Shown: piece after piece, positions 8,107 to 16,504 of the stretch
How positions within the stretch are numbered: position 1 is the stretch's first letter
Layout of the letters: every line of letters begins with the position of its first letter
NCBI RefSeq assembly: GCF_030555055.1
Contig: NZ_JAMOAO010000001.1
Span: forward strand, 5,456,001-5,520,000
DNA: 64,000 nt
Source of the DNA: Nocardiopsis sp. YSL2
Lineage (GTDB): Bacteria > Actinomycetota > Actinomycetes > Streptosporangiales > Streptosporangiaceae
Direction of reading: 5' to 3'
Program-made: the position numbers and the translations under genes
Notes under the pieces: model-generated
What the model was told of the DNA's origin: nothing
The model's input: only the letters and a program-made list of their open reading frames with translations
Database searches by the model: none

Positions 8107-8316
8107 GTGCGTTTACGGATCGTCCTGTCGACCCTGGTCGTCCTGTGGCTGCTGATCGGGCTGGTCGCCGCCTTCCAACGCGGCCTGTTCTTCCGTGATG
8201 AGGCCTCGTGCTCGACCGTCGGGCACACGTTCGGCACCATCTTCGTGGGCCCGCTGAACTACCTGGGGGTGAACCCGAGCGTGGAGTGCCCGCCGTTGCC
8301 CGAGCCCTCGGAGTAG
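8107..8316 (+). CDS. Small single-pass membrane protein, conserved actinobacterial type
   Basis: 69 residues. An N-terminal hydrophobic segment (IVLSTLVVLWLLIGLVAAF) forms one membrane helix, followed by an outward-facing tail with ASCSTVGHTFGTIFVGPLNY and LGVNPSVECP, including two Cys residues that could pair. I recall similar short proteins of unknown function in streptomycetes and relatives, but I do not know a role. GTG 8107 is preceded by CGGAGG at a good distance; an in-frame upstream extension is Pro-rich and unlikely. No operon partner is evident: GH43 is divergent and the next gene is over 600 bases downstream. Confidence 0.7.
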   Translation: MRLRIVLSTLVVLWLLIGLVAAFQRGLFFRDEASCSTVGHTFGTIFVGPLNYLGVNPSVECPPLPEPSE

Positions 8317-8948
8317 CGGAAGCGTCCCGCGACCGACGCACCCGCACGAGCGATCACGAGTCCAGTGCACGCCGGTGGGTGCCCCTGGTGACGAGTGATC
8401 CTGCCGGACGCCCCCGTCCGGGCCGCGGCAGGTGGCCGCCGCTCCGGTCCCCGGGGCGGCGTGTGGCGCAGGGCGGCCCGCGCCCGCCCCTGGGAGGGGG
8501 CGGGCGTTCGGTGTGTGTGCATCGCCGGCCACCGGAGCGGTCGTTTCGAACGTCTCAGCCGGTGGAGCGGGGCCGCCGCCGCGTGGGATGGATGGTCCCG
8601 TGGAGGGCTGTGTTCGTCACAGTGCGCATGAGGGCGCGCCGATGAGGGCACGACACCGGGACGCCCCGAACGCGGCGCGCGCTCGCGGGCCGGGGGTGTG
8701 CCGGTACGCGAGCGGCGGGCATCCGGCCCGGCTTCCGCGGAGGAGATAAGCCCTCTGTCCAGGTAGGAGAAGTGGGTCAAGGCTGTGCGGTGGTCGCGGG
8801 TTCTCCACGCGGCGGTTCGGCGGGGCCGCGGCCAGGGGGAGCCGACCGGGTGCTCCGTGTCGGGCGGACCCGCCCCGCCAGCGCGAACGCTGGTTACCGG
8901 CAAGTTCTACCGACTGGTAGCTTTGCCCGGAGGTCGGATCGGAGAGCG
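8317..8948. other. 632-base stretch without a convincing gene
   Basis: Both strands were read; no open frame here has a ribosome site or recognisable protein. It holds a terminator hairpin at 8481-8506 and, at 8907-8920, a 14-bp inverted repeat CTACC-GACT-GGTAG just before the thioesterase gene that could be a TetR-type operator or part of its promoter. Confidence 0.5.
8481..8506 (+). terminator. GC-rich hairpin
   Basis: CGCCCGCCCCT pairs with AGGGGGCGGGCG (one bulged G) across a GGG loop, followed by TTCGGTGTGTGT. It could end the small membrane-protein transcript. Confidence 0.5.
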
Positions 8949-9713
8949 ATGGGAGGAACAGTGCACGAGAGCGTCCTGACGCGGATCAGACCCGTTCCCC
9001 ACAGCCGGTTCCGGCTCTTCCTCCTGCACCACGCGGGCGGCTCCCCGCAGGGATACCGGGCCTGGATCCGCCACTTCCCGGCGGACTGGGACGTGTGCCT
9101 GGTCGAGGCGCCCGGACGCGGTCGCTCGTCGGACCGGGCACCCTTCACCGACGCCCGCGCGCTGGCCCGCCACCTGTGCGAGCGCCTACGGCCCCACCTG
9201 GACCGGCCCTTCGGCCTCTTCGGCCACAGCATGGGCGCCCTGGTGGCCTACGAGATGGCGCTGCGCCTGGCCGACGGCCCCACGCCCTCCTGGCTCGGCG
9301 TCTCGGCCTGGAGTCCCGCGCCCGGAGCCGAGTGGGACCGGCCGCGCCACCGGCTCACCGACGACCGCCTGCGTGCGTCGGTCGCCCGCATGGGCGGCAC
9401 TCCCGCCTCCGTGCTGGACGACCCCGACCGGTGGCGGGCCGCCGAACCCCTCATCCGCGCCGACCTCGCCGTCGTCGACACCTGGCGCCCCGGGCCCGGG
9501 ACGCCCCCGCTGCGCCATCCCGTGACGGTGCTGGGCGGCGAGGACGACCGCGGGATGCCCCCGTCGCGGCTGGCCGCCTGGCACGGCCGTACCGAGGGCC
9601 CCGTGCGCACGCACATCCTGCCCGGGGGCCACTTCTACTTCGTCGGCCGCCTGCGCGAGGTGGCCGCCCGCCTGACCGAGGACGTCCGCGCGGCCGAGCC
9701 CGTCTCCGTCTGA
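8949..9713 (+). CDS. Type II thioesterase (alpha/beta hydrolase, GrsT/RifR-like)
   Basis: 254 residues, the usual length for discrete thioesterases that remove wrong acyl groups from polyketide or peptide synthases. The family opening RLFLLHHAGGSPQGYRAW is present, followed by VEAPGRGRSSDRAPF, the nucleophile elbow LFGHSMGALVAYEMALRL (Ser), the Asp region VTVLGGEDDRGMP and the catalytic His in LPGGHFYF. ATG 8949 and GTG 8961 are both possible; GGGAGGA directly before 8961 favours the later one, GGAG before 8949 the earlier. No polyketide or peptide synthase gene is in the window, so the gene is an orphan here and its partner is unknown. Confidence 0.85.
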   Translation: MGGTVHESVLTRIRPVPHSRFRLFLLHHAGGSPQGYRAWIRHFPADWDVCLVEAPGRGRSSDRAPFTDARALARHLCERLRPHLDRPFGLFGHSMGALVAYEMALRLADGPTPSWLGVSAWSPAPGAEWDRPRHRLTDDRLRASVARMGGTPASVLDDPDRWRAAEPLIRADLAVVDTWRPGPGTPPLRHPVTVLGGEDDRGMPPSRLAAWHGRTEGPVRTHILPGGHFYFVGRLREVAARLTEDVRAAEPVSV

Positions 9714-9729
9714 CCGGCCGCGCCCCCGG

Positions 9730-10740
9730 TCACTCCGGCCGCAGGGGGCGGGTACTGCCGCGCACGACCAACCGTGTGGGCAGCATCATGGTCGGAGGCG
9801 GTGCCCCACCGGATTCGAGCAGGTCGAGCAGGATCTGGCCGATGAGGTTGCCCTGCTCCGCCACGGGCTGCTCGACGGTCGTCAGTTCCATCACCCCGGC
9901 GAGTTCATGGTTGTCGAAGCCGACCACGGAGATGTCCTCCGGGACGCGCAGGCCGCTGTGGCGGATCGCCCGCAGCGCCCCGAAGGCCATCTCGTCGGAC
10001 TGGGCGAAGACCGCGGTGGGGCGTGTGGGGCCGCTGAGCAGGGTGCTCATGGCCCGCTCGCCTCCCGCGACCGTGTAGTCGCCGACGGCCTCCAGGTCGG
10101 CGCGGGGGGCGATCCCCGCCTCCTTGAGCACGTCGTGGTAGGCGCGGGCGCGGTCGCGCGGTGTGGTGAAACTGTGCGCCACCGGCCCGCCGCCGCTGAT
10201 ATGGGCGATGTCGCGGTGGCCCAGCATGGTCAGGTGCCGCATCGCGCTGGTGGCGCCGGCCACGTCGTCGATGCGCACGCACGCGAAGCCCTCCATCTCC
10301 GTGCCCACCAGCCCCAGCGGGACGTCGAGCCCGGACAGGGCGGCGGCCTGCTCGGCCGAGAGCGGCATGCTCAGGACGGCCACGCCGTCCACCCGGCGCC
10401 GCAGCGGCATCGCCTCGAAGAAGCGGTCGCGACTGGTGGCGTCGGCCAGGTTGTAGAGCAGCAGGTCGAAGCCCTTCGCTCGCAGGACCTCCTCGATGCC
10501 CATGATCACCTGGCCGAAGAACCACCGGTTCACGTAGGGCGCCACCACGGCGATCGTGTGGGTGCGTCCGCTGGCCAGGCGGGAGGCACTCGGCGTGATG
10601 GTGTAGTCCAGCTCCCGCGCGATGCGCACGATCCGCAGCCGTGTCCCCTCGGCGACACTGGGCAGCCCGCGCAGGGCACGCGAGACCGTCGCCGTGGAGA
10701 CCCCGGCACGGTTGGCCACATCCGCAAGACTCGCTCCCAC
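9730..10740 (-). CDS. LacI-family transcriptional repressor of the GH32/ABC sugar locus
   Basis: 336 residues. The N-terminal LacI headpiece is textbook: SLADVANRAGVSTATVSRAL, then the hinge region YTITPSASRLASGRTHTIAV, and a periplasmic-binding-like effector domain ending TTVEQPVAEQGNLIGQILLDLL and the closing RLVVRGSTR. I set the start at GTG 10740 because GGGAGGA stands seven bases before it; GTG 10755 would place that site inside the gene. It lies 54 bases downstream of the GH32-like gene on the same strand, so the two are likely cotranscribed. The two copies of TGTAAGCGATTGCA in the divergent promoter region are its probable binding sites. The inducer is inferred to be a fructose-containing sugar. 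Confidence 0.9.
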   Translation of the reverse strand: MGASLADVANRAGVSTATVSRALRGLPSVAEGTRLRIVRIARELDYTITPSASRLASGRTHTIAVVAPYVNRWFFGQVIMGIEEVLRAKGFDLLLYNLADATSRDRFFEAMPLRRRVDGVAVLSMPLSAEQAAALSGLDVPLGLVGTEMEGFACVRIDDVAGATSAMRHLTMLGHRDIAHISGGGPVAHSFTTPRDRARAYHDVLKEAGIAPRADLEAVGDYTVAGGERAMSTLLSGPTRPTAVFAQSDEMAFGALRAIRHSGLRVPEDISVVGFDNHELAGVMELTTVEQPVAEQGNLIGQILLDLLESGGAPPPTMMLPTRLVVRGSTRPLRPE

Positions 10741-10794
10741 TGCGCTTCCTCCCACTCGTCGGCCGCCCCGGCCGGTCGTGCGGCCAAGCGCATC

Positions 10795-12189
10795 CTAGTC
10801 CGCCACGCCCTGGGGACGCGCGGGCTCGGGCCGCGTGCGCGCCGGTTCCGGCGGCGCGGCGGCGCGCGCGTCGGAGCGCAGCGCGACCGACACGTCGTCG
10901 CGGTCGGCGTAGGGGTCGCGCAGGGGGCGGACGCGCAGAGCGAGAGGGCGCCCGCCGACGGTACGGGCGTGGCAGGCGCCCGGCGCGCGACCGTAGGACA
11001 TCGCGCAGGCGACGAACTCACCGTCGGCGTAGATTTCGAGGTACTCGCCGAACAGGAGCGCGCGCAGCCGCTCGACCGGGCGCGCGAACACGGTCTCCTG
11101 TACGGGGCCGTCCGCGCCGCCGCGGACGCGCAGCCGCTCGGGTGTGACGTCCACGGTGAATCCCGACCCGCCCCGGAGTACGAGGCGGGCCGGTTCTCCC
11201 CCGAGAGCGGCGTCCGCGACGGCGTTCCATACGTGGTCATCGGGGTCGGTCACCGGCCCCAGGTACGGCTCGACGCCCCGCCACCAGGCGAGCCGGGGAC
11301 GGCCTCCCGGCCCCGTCTCCAGGACCTTGGGCTGGGCGAGCATGCCCCGGCACGGCGTGCCGCCGTCGTCCAGCCCGGTCCGGCGCTGGACGGTGTGCAA
11401 CAGCAGGCGCTCGCCCCCGGGCCCGTCGACCAGGCGCGGAGCGTAGGGTCCGGGCGGTGCGAGGGGGCCGAGCCGCTCCCAGTCCCCGTCCAGCCGGTCG
11501 GCCCTCCACGCCTCGATGTGGTGGGAGGAGCCGATGGAGCCGAGCAGGAGCCAGCCCCCCTCGACGCGTTCGAGGACCGGGCACTCCAGCTCGTCGATGT
11601 CGCCGGGCACGAGCAGGGGCGGCCGGACGGTCCAGTGCTCCAGGTCGTCGGAGACGGCGAGCCCGACGCAGCCGGAGTCCTCGACGGGCCCGTCAGCGAT
11701 CCGCGCGCACACGAGCATGGCGTAGCGGAACCCGAACAGGCCTCCCTTGGGTTCCACGATCCACGGGTCCCGCCACGCCTCCTCCGCGCCGGTCCGGTAC
11801 CAGCGCGCGTCCGGGCGCACGACCACGTCGGCGACGCGCCGCCACCCCGAGCCGTCGTCGGCGCCGGTCCGTGCCAGTCCCACGGCCTGACGCCTGTCCC
11901 CGTCGTCGTGCACCCCCGTGTAGGCCATGGTCCACCCGTCCCCGACACGCAGCGGGTGCATCGTCCACACGCTGGCGTCGTCGAACGCCCCGGGCGCCCC
12001 CACGCCGAAGGCGGGTGCGAGCGGCTCCCACCGGACGAGGTCGTGGGAGACCGCCCGTCCGTAGGAGGTCTCCAACAGGCTGACGTCGGGGTGCTCGATC
12101 CACGGGGCCTGCAGGTGCAGCAGGACGTAGGCGGGTCCCTCGACGACGGCGAAGTCGTTGAGGCAGGCCCCCGGGGGTGCGTAGCGCAT
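10795..12189 (-). CDS. GH32-like glycoside hydrolase (beta-fructosidase type)
   Basis: 464 residues without a signal peptide, so probably cytoplasmic. The three acidic motifs of clan GH-J can be placed: CLNDFAVVEG (nucleophile Asp, corresponding to WMNDPNG), EEAWRDPWI (RDP, transition-state stabiliser) and DIDELECPVLERV (acid/base Glu in the EC motif). The C-terminal third resembles the beta-sandwich module of GH32 enzymes. It should hydrolyse sucrose, levan or inulin-type oligosaccharides imported by the divergent ABC system. The first motif departs from the NDPNG consensus, so specificity is uncertain. ATG 12189 was chosen; GGAGAGG is 11 bases upstream. A LacI-type operator lies about 80 bases upstream. 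Confidence 0.75.
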   Translation of the reverse strand: MRYAPPGACLNDFAVVEGPAYVLLHLQAPWIEHPDVSLLETSYGRAVSHDLVRWEPLAPAFGVGAPGAFDDASVWTMHPLRVGDGWTMAYTGVHDDGDRRQAVGLARTGADDGSGWRRVADVVVRPDARWYRTGAEEAWRDPWIVEPKGGLFGFRYAMLVCARIADGPVEDSGCVGLAVSDDLEHWTVRPPLLVPGDIDELECPVLERVEGGWLLLGSIGSSHHIEAWRADRLDGDWERLGPLAPPGPYAPRLVDGPGGERLLLHTVQRRTGLDDGGTPCRGMLAQPKVLETGPGGRPRLAWWRGVEPYLGPVTDPDDHVWNAVADAALGGEPARLVLRGGSGFTVDVTPERLRVRGGADGPVQETVFARPVERLRALLFGEYLEIYADGEFVACAMSYGRAPGACHARTVGGRPLALRVRPLRDPYADRDDVSVALRSDARAAAPPEPARTRPEPARPQGVAD

Positions 12190-12267
12190 GGTCGCTCGGT
12201 CCTCTCCGTGGTCGGCGTCGCGGCGGTGCGGCCCCGGGGCCGAGCACGCCACGCAGCACCCTAATAA

Positions 12268-12281
12268 TGCAATCGCTTACA
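12268..12281. promoter_or_regulatory. LacI-type operator, copy 1 (GH32 side)
   Basis: TGCAATCGCTTACA, the exact reverse complement of copy 2 at 12410-12423. Identity between the copies extends to 17 bases. It lies in the promoter of the GH32-like gene. Confidence 0.75.
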
Positions 12282-12409
12282 TCATAGCAAGGAGTCACTC
12301 CCTGCTGATGGCAGACTCTATACCCCCAGTTGGAAACCGTCTGTGTGACGTGATGTGGTCGTCCGTGTGCGTGTGGTGCAAGTTTGATTACGTCCTCGCA
12401 ACGAGTCAA

Positions 12410-12423
12410 TGTAAGCGATTGCA
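12410..12423. promoter_or_regulatory. LacI-type operator, copy 2 (ABC transporter side)
   Basis: TGTAAGCGATTGCA with the central CG of LacI operators, about 136 bases before the binding-protein start. The two copies are 142 bases apart, which would allow either separate repression or looping. Confidence 0.75.
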
Positions 12424-12559
12424 TTCCTGTTGCGCGTGGCTAGCGTTGGGTGGCACAGCTCACAGGGCATCCCGGTCCGGCCCGCGGTCCTTCAGATGCG
12501 GCGGCACCGCCGCCACACGCGGCCGGCACACCCGGGGTGCCCGCTTGGAGGAGATGACT

Positions 12560-13900
12560 GTGCGATCCATGCGAAACCGACCACGCGCCGCCCTGCGCGC
12601 CACCGCCGTGCTGTCGGTCCCGATCCTCGCCCTGGCCGCGTGCGGCACCGGGGGAGGGGCCGCCGGGGCGGGCGACGGCGCCGGCGTCATCACCGTCTGG
12701 GCCCACCAGGGCCAGGACCGCGAGGTCGTCGCCATCCAGGACGCCGTGACGGCGTTCGGTGAGGCCAACCCCGACATCTCCGTGGAGCTCACGCTCATTC
12801 CGGAGGCCGACTACACGACCACCCTCACCACGGCGAGCCCGGACGAACTGCCCGACGTGGTCGAGTTCGACGGCCCCACCATGGCCAGCCTGGTCTACAA
12901 CGGCAAGCTCTCCCCGATCGACGACTTCGTGTCGGAGCAGACCCGCACCAACGCCACCGAGTCGATCCTCGCCCAGGGCACCCTCGACGGGTCCCTCTAC
13001 GGCCTGGGCATGTTCGACTCCGCGCTCGGCGTCTACGGCAACGCCGCGCTTCTGGACGAGGCCGGGATCGACTACCCGGAGGGCCTGGAGGACGCCTGGA
13101 CCGCGCAGGAGTTCACCTCCGCGCTGGCGGACCTGGCCGCCGAGGACGGGGACGGCCGTGTCCTGGACGTCAAGCAGAACTACGGCTTCGGCTCCGGCAG
13201 CGAGTGGACGACGTACGCCTTCAGCCCCGTGGTCTGGTCCGCGGGCGGCGCACTGATCGACGGCGACACGGCCGACGGCGCGCTCAACACCCCCGCCACC
13301 GTCGAGGCACTGAGCCTGGTCCAGGAATGGGCCGACTACACCGACGCCAACACCGACGACGACGCGTTCGCCTCCGGTGAGGTCGCGCTGTCCCTGGTCG
13401 GGCACTGGGAGTACCCCAACTACTCCGAGGCGTTGGGCGAGGACCTCGTCGTGCTCCCGCTTCCCGACTTCGGCCACGGCGTCAAGACGGGCCAGGGCTC
13501 CTGGGCCTGGGGTGTGGCCGGCACCTCCGAGAACGGTTCCGCCGCCGGCGAGTTCATCGACTTCCTCATGGCCGACGAGCAGGTCGCCGTCATGACGGCC
13601 GCCAACGGCGCACCGCCCGGAACCACGACCGCCATCGCGTCCAGCGACCTCTACGGACCCGGCGGGGATCTGGAACTGTTCGCCGACCAGCTGGCGGCGA
13701 CCTGCGGGGACGGCCCCGTCACCGCCGACTGCGTGTCCGTGCCCCGCCCGGTGACCGCCGGATACCCGGTGATCACCCGCCAGTTCGCCGACGCCTTCGC
13801 CGCCATCTGGGACGGGGCGGACGCCGCCGACGCGCTCGACGGTGCTGCCACCGCGATCGACACCGACTTCGCCGACAACGACTCCTTCCGCATCCGCTAG
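12560..13900 (+). CDS. ABC sugar transporter substrate-binding lipoprotein
   Basis: 446 residues of the SBP_bac_1 family. The N-terminus is a lipoprotein signal with lipobox LAAC (VPILALAACGTG), so the protein is anchored outside the membrane. The mature part shows the usual family segments ITVWAHQGQDREVV, DELPDVVEFDG, GSLYGLGMFDSALGVYGN, and the late GSWAWGVAGTSENGSAAGEF. GGAGGAG at 12547-12553 is only two bases from ATG 12554 but eight from GTG 12560, so I chose GTG. Two permease genes follow; no ATPase is present, so a shared MsiK-like ATPase elsewhere is likely. The divergent GH32-like hydrolase and LacI gene suggest fructo-oligosaccharides or sucrose as substrate. Confidence 0.88.
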   Translation: MRSMRNRPRAALRATAVLSVPILALAACGTGGGAAGAGDGAGVITVWAHQGQDREVVAIQDAVTAFGEANPDISVELTLIPEADYTTTLTTASPDELPDVVEFDGPTMASLVYNGKLSPIDDFVSEQTRTNATESILAQGTLDGSLYGLGMFDSALGVYGNAALLDEAGIDYPEGLEDAWTAQEFTSALADLAAEDGDGRVLDVKQNYGFGSGSEWTTYAFSPVVWSAGGALIDGDTADGALNTPATVEALSLVQEWADYTDANTDDDAFASGEVALSLVGHWEYPNYSEALGEDLVVLPLPDFGHGVKTGQGSWAWGVAGTSENGSAAGEFIDFLMADEQVAVMTAANGAPPGTTTAIASSDLYGPGGDLELFADQLAATCGDGPVTADCVSVPRPVTAGYPVITRQFADAFAAIWDGADAADALDGAATAIDTDFADNDSFRIR

Positions 13901-13933
13901 CCGCGGCCCCCGGGCCGCGCCGGGGCCGCGTCC

Positions 13934-13961
13934 GCGCGCCGCCGCCACGGCGGCGGCGCGC
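13934..13961 (+). terminator. Hairpin between binding protein and permeases
   Basis: GCGCGCCGCCGCC pairs with GGCGGCGGCGCGC around CCACGG. It stands in the 114-base gap between the first two genes of the transporter operon and could terminate partially or protect the upstream mRNA, giving excess binding protein. Confidence 0.55.
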
Positions 13962-14014
13962 CCGGCCCGGGACCGACCGCCCCTCACACCCACCGAACCC
14001 AAGGACGACTTCTC

Positions 14015-14956
14015 ATGACCGCTCCCGCTCCACCGCGCGCGCACCGACAGCGCCGCCGGCCGCGGAGTCAGACGTGGGCGGGTCCACTGATGGCCCTGCC
14101 CGCGGTCACCGGGCTGGTGCTGTTCGCGGCCCTGCCCTTCACGATGGCCATCGGGCTGTCCCTGTTCAACGTGCGGCTCGACTCCTTCCGGCCGCCCGAC
14201 TTCATGGCCCTGGAGCAGTACCGGCGCATCCTCGTCTCACCGGAGTTCAGCGGCGACTTCTACCGGGCGCTGGGCAACAACGTCCTGTTCGCCGCCGTGA
14301 TCGTGCCGGTCCAGACGGTCGCCGCCCTGGCGCTGGCGCTGCTGCTCAACCGCCCGCTGCGCGGGATGCCGGTGTTCCGGACCTTCTTCTTCATGCCGGT
14401 CGTCTTTCCGATGGCCCTGATCGCGACGGTCTGGCGGCTCTTCTTCGACCCCGGGCCGGACGGCATCCTCAACGCCGTTCTCGGCGCGGCGAGCTTCGGC
14501 CTGTTCTCTCCGCACGACTGGCTCGGTGAGGCGGGCACCGCCATGCCCTCCATCATGCTGCTGTCCCTGTGGCAGGGGGTCGGCTTCCAGATGGTCATCC
14601 TCCTCGCCGGCCTGCAGGGCATCCCCGACCAGCTCTACGAGGCGGCCGAGGTCGACGGGGCCGGCCGGTGGCAGAGGTTCCGGGCGGTCACCCTGCCGGG
14701 CCTGCGCAACACGCTCGTCTTCGTCGCGCTGGTCACCACGATCCTGTCGTTCCGCCTGTTCGACCAGGTGTACATCCTCACCCGGGGCGGCCCGGACGGT
14801 GCGACCAGCACGGTGATGCACCTGGCCGTGACCACCGCGTTCGCGGAGAGCAACGTCAGCCGGGCGGCGTCGATGACCGTGGTGCTCTTCGTCGTCGTCC
14901 TCGGCCTCACCCTGCTCCAGCGCCGTCTCGTCACCCAGGAACGGGAGATCTCATGA
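14015..14956 (+). CDS. ABC sugar transporter permease, MalF/UgpA type
   Basis: 313 residues with about six membrane helices: ALPAVTGLVLFAALPFTMAI first, LTLPGLRNTLVFVALVTTIL near the end. The cytoplasmic EAA loop that contacts the ATPase is visible as YEAAEVDGAGRWQRFRAVTL, with the conserved Gly. The Arg-rich N-terminus is cytoplasmic. ATG 14015 follows AAGGACG. Its stop overlaps the next start as ATGA, so the two permeases are translationally coupled and should assemble as a heterodimer. Confidence 0.93.
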   Translation: MTAPAPPRAHRQRRRPRSQTWAGPLMALPAVTGLVLFAALPFTMAIGLSLFNVRLDSFRPPDFMALEQYRRILVSPEFSGDFYRALGNNVLFAAVIVPVQTVAALALALLLNRPLRGMPVFRTFFFMPVVFPMALIATVWRLFFDPGPDGILNAVLGAASFGLFSPHDWLGEAGTAMPSIMLLSLWQGVGFQMVILLAGLQGIPDQLYEAAEVDGAGRWQRFRAVTLPGLRNTLVFVALVTTILSFRLFDQVYILTRGGPDGATSTVMHLAVTTAFAESNVSRAASMTVVLFVVVLGLTLLQRRLVTQEREIS

Positions 14957-15858
14957 CCGTGCTCGCCGACCGGCCGACCGCGCCCGCACGGGTGCGGCCG
15001 CCGCACCGCCGACCGGCCCGCCGCCGGCGTGCGTTCCTGCGCCGAGCACTCGACCACTTCCTGATGGGCGCGGTGACGCTGGTCTTCGCCTCGCCGATCC
15101 TGTACATGTTCGTCGGCAGCCTCAAACCCGACGACCAGGTGCTCGACGGTCTGGGGGGCTTCGTCCCCAGCAACCTCTCCCTGGACAACTACGCCGACGT
15201 CTTCGCGACCTTCGACGATCCGAGCACCGGGTACTTCCTGGACTTCCTCGGCACGTCGGTGATCGTCACCGGCGTCGTGGTCCTGGCGGGCCTGGCGGTC
15301 AACTCCATGGCCGCCTACGCCCTGGCCCGTCTGCGCTGGCGGGGACGCGACGCCGTTCTCATCCTGGTCCTGGCGCTGGTCGTGCTGCCCTTCGAGGCCA
15401 TCGCGGTACCGCTCTTCTACCTGCTCAACGATTTCCGCAACACCCTGGCGGTCCAGTCGGTCCCCCTGATCGCCAACGCCTTCTCGGTCTTCCTCTTCTA
15501 CTCCTTCTTCCTGAAGATCCCGAAGGAGATCGAGGAGGCGGGCCGGATGGACGGCGCGGGGCCGCTGCGGATCTTCGTGCGGATCATCGTCCCAATGAGC
15601 AAACCGGTGTTCGCGACCGTGGCCATCCTGTCCTTCCTCACCCAGTGGGGGATGTTCCTGTGGCCGGTGCTCATGGTCAGCGACCCGGCCGTGCGGCCCC
15701 TCCCGCTGGCGATCAGCGTCTACCAGGGACAGCCGCCCTTCCAGTGGGGGGACATCATGGCGTTCGGCGTGATGATGGTGCTGCCCATGCTCGTCGTGTT
15801 CCTCGTCTTCCAGCGCTGGTTCGTGCAGAGCGTGGCCTCCACCGGCCTCAAGGGCTGA
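14953..15858 (+). CDS. ABC sugar transporter permease, MalG/UgpE type
   Basis: 301 residues, six membrane helices, with the EAA loop IEEAGRMDGAGPLRIFVRII and the family end SVASTGLKG, close to the FVAGLTAGAVKG-like ends of MalG permeases. ATG 14953 overlaps the stop of the preceding permease by four bases. It completes the binding-protein/permease/permease set; the energy-coupling ATPase is not encoded nearby. Confidence 0.93.
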   Translation: MTVLADRPTAPARVRPPHRRPARRRRAFLRRALDHFLMGAVTLVFASPILYMFVGSLKPDDQVLDGLGGFVPSNLSLDNYADVFATFDDPSTGYFLDFLGTSVIVTGVVVLAGLAVNSMAAYALARLRWRGRDAVLILVLALVVLPFEAIAVPLFYLLNDFRNTLAVQSVPLIANAFSVFLFYSFFLKIPKEIEEAGRMDGAGPLRIFVRIIVPMSKPVFATVAILSFLTQWGMFLWPVLMVSDPAVRPLPLAISVYQGQPPFQWGDIMAFGVMMVLPMLVVFLVFQRWFVQSVASTGLKG

Positions 15859-15946
15859 GAGCGCCGGGGCCGGAGCCCGGTCCGCCGACCGGACGGGGGG
15901 TGCGGTTACAAGGCACACCCCCCTGTCCGGGTGGTTCGAACCGGGT

Positions 15947-15952
15947 TACCTT
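15947..15952 (+). promoter_or_regulatory. Probable -10 hexamer TACCTT of a leaderless GNAT gene
   Basis: TACCTT is followed by six bases and then ATG 15959. No ribosome binding site is present. Confidence 0.4.
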
Positions 15953-15958
15953 TGTGGT

Positions 15959-16480
15959 ATGGGACTTGAGCTGCCGACCGACCGACTCCGTATCCGGGAG
16001 TGGGAGCTGAGCGATGCCGAGGCCGCCCTGAAGGTGTACGGGGCCGAGGAAGTCGCTCACTGGCTGACGCCGGAGTGGCAACCGGTGAACGACGTCGACG
16101 CGATGCGCTCGGTACTGCACGCATGGATCGAGGCCGGGCCGAACCTGGTCCCGCCGGCGGGCCGCTGGGCGATCGTCCGCGAATCCGACGGGGAGCTGGT
16201 GGGCGGCCTGTCGCTGAAGCTCCTGCCGCCGTTCGAGGAGGACTTCGAGCTCACCTGGGCCCTGCGCCCGGACGTGTGGGGGCAGGGCTACGCCACCGAG
16301 GCGAGCCAGGCGCTCATGGACTGGGCGTTCAAGCAGGGCATTGAGGAGGTGTTCGCCGTCGCGCGCCCCAACAACACCCGGGCGATCGCGGTGGCGCGCC
16401 GGCTCGGCATGGAGTGGGTGGGCGAGACGGAGAAGTACTACGACATGCGGCTGCAGGTCTTCCGCATGCGTCCCGCCTGA
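15959..16480 (+). CDS. GNAT-family N-acetyltransferase (RimJ/RimL-like)
   Basis: 173 residues of the Acetyltransf_3 group. It opens ELPTDRLRIREWELSDAEA, as in RimJ/RimL-type enzymes, and has the acetyl-CoA pyrophosphate loop WGQGYATEAS followed by ALMDWAFKQGIEEVFAV and the helix RPNNTRAIAVARRLGMEWVG. Such proteins acetylate the N-terminus of ribosomal proteins or small amines; the substrate cannot be told from sequence. The gene appears monocistronic and leaderless, and is convergent with an aldo/keto reductase 24 bases away. Confidence 0.88.
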   Translation: MGLELPTDRLRIREWELSDAEAALKVYGAEEVAHWLTPEWQPVNDVDAMRSVLHAWIEAGPNLVPPAGRWAIVRESDGELVGGLSLKLLPPFEEDFELTWALRPDVWGQGYATEASQALMDWAFKQGIEEVFAVARPNNTRAIAVARRLGMEWVGETEKYYDMRLQVFRMRPA

Positions 16481-16504
16481 GGCCCGCGTGCCGGACCAGC
16501 GCGG

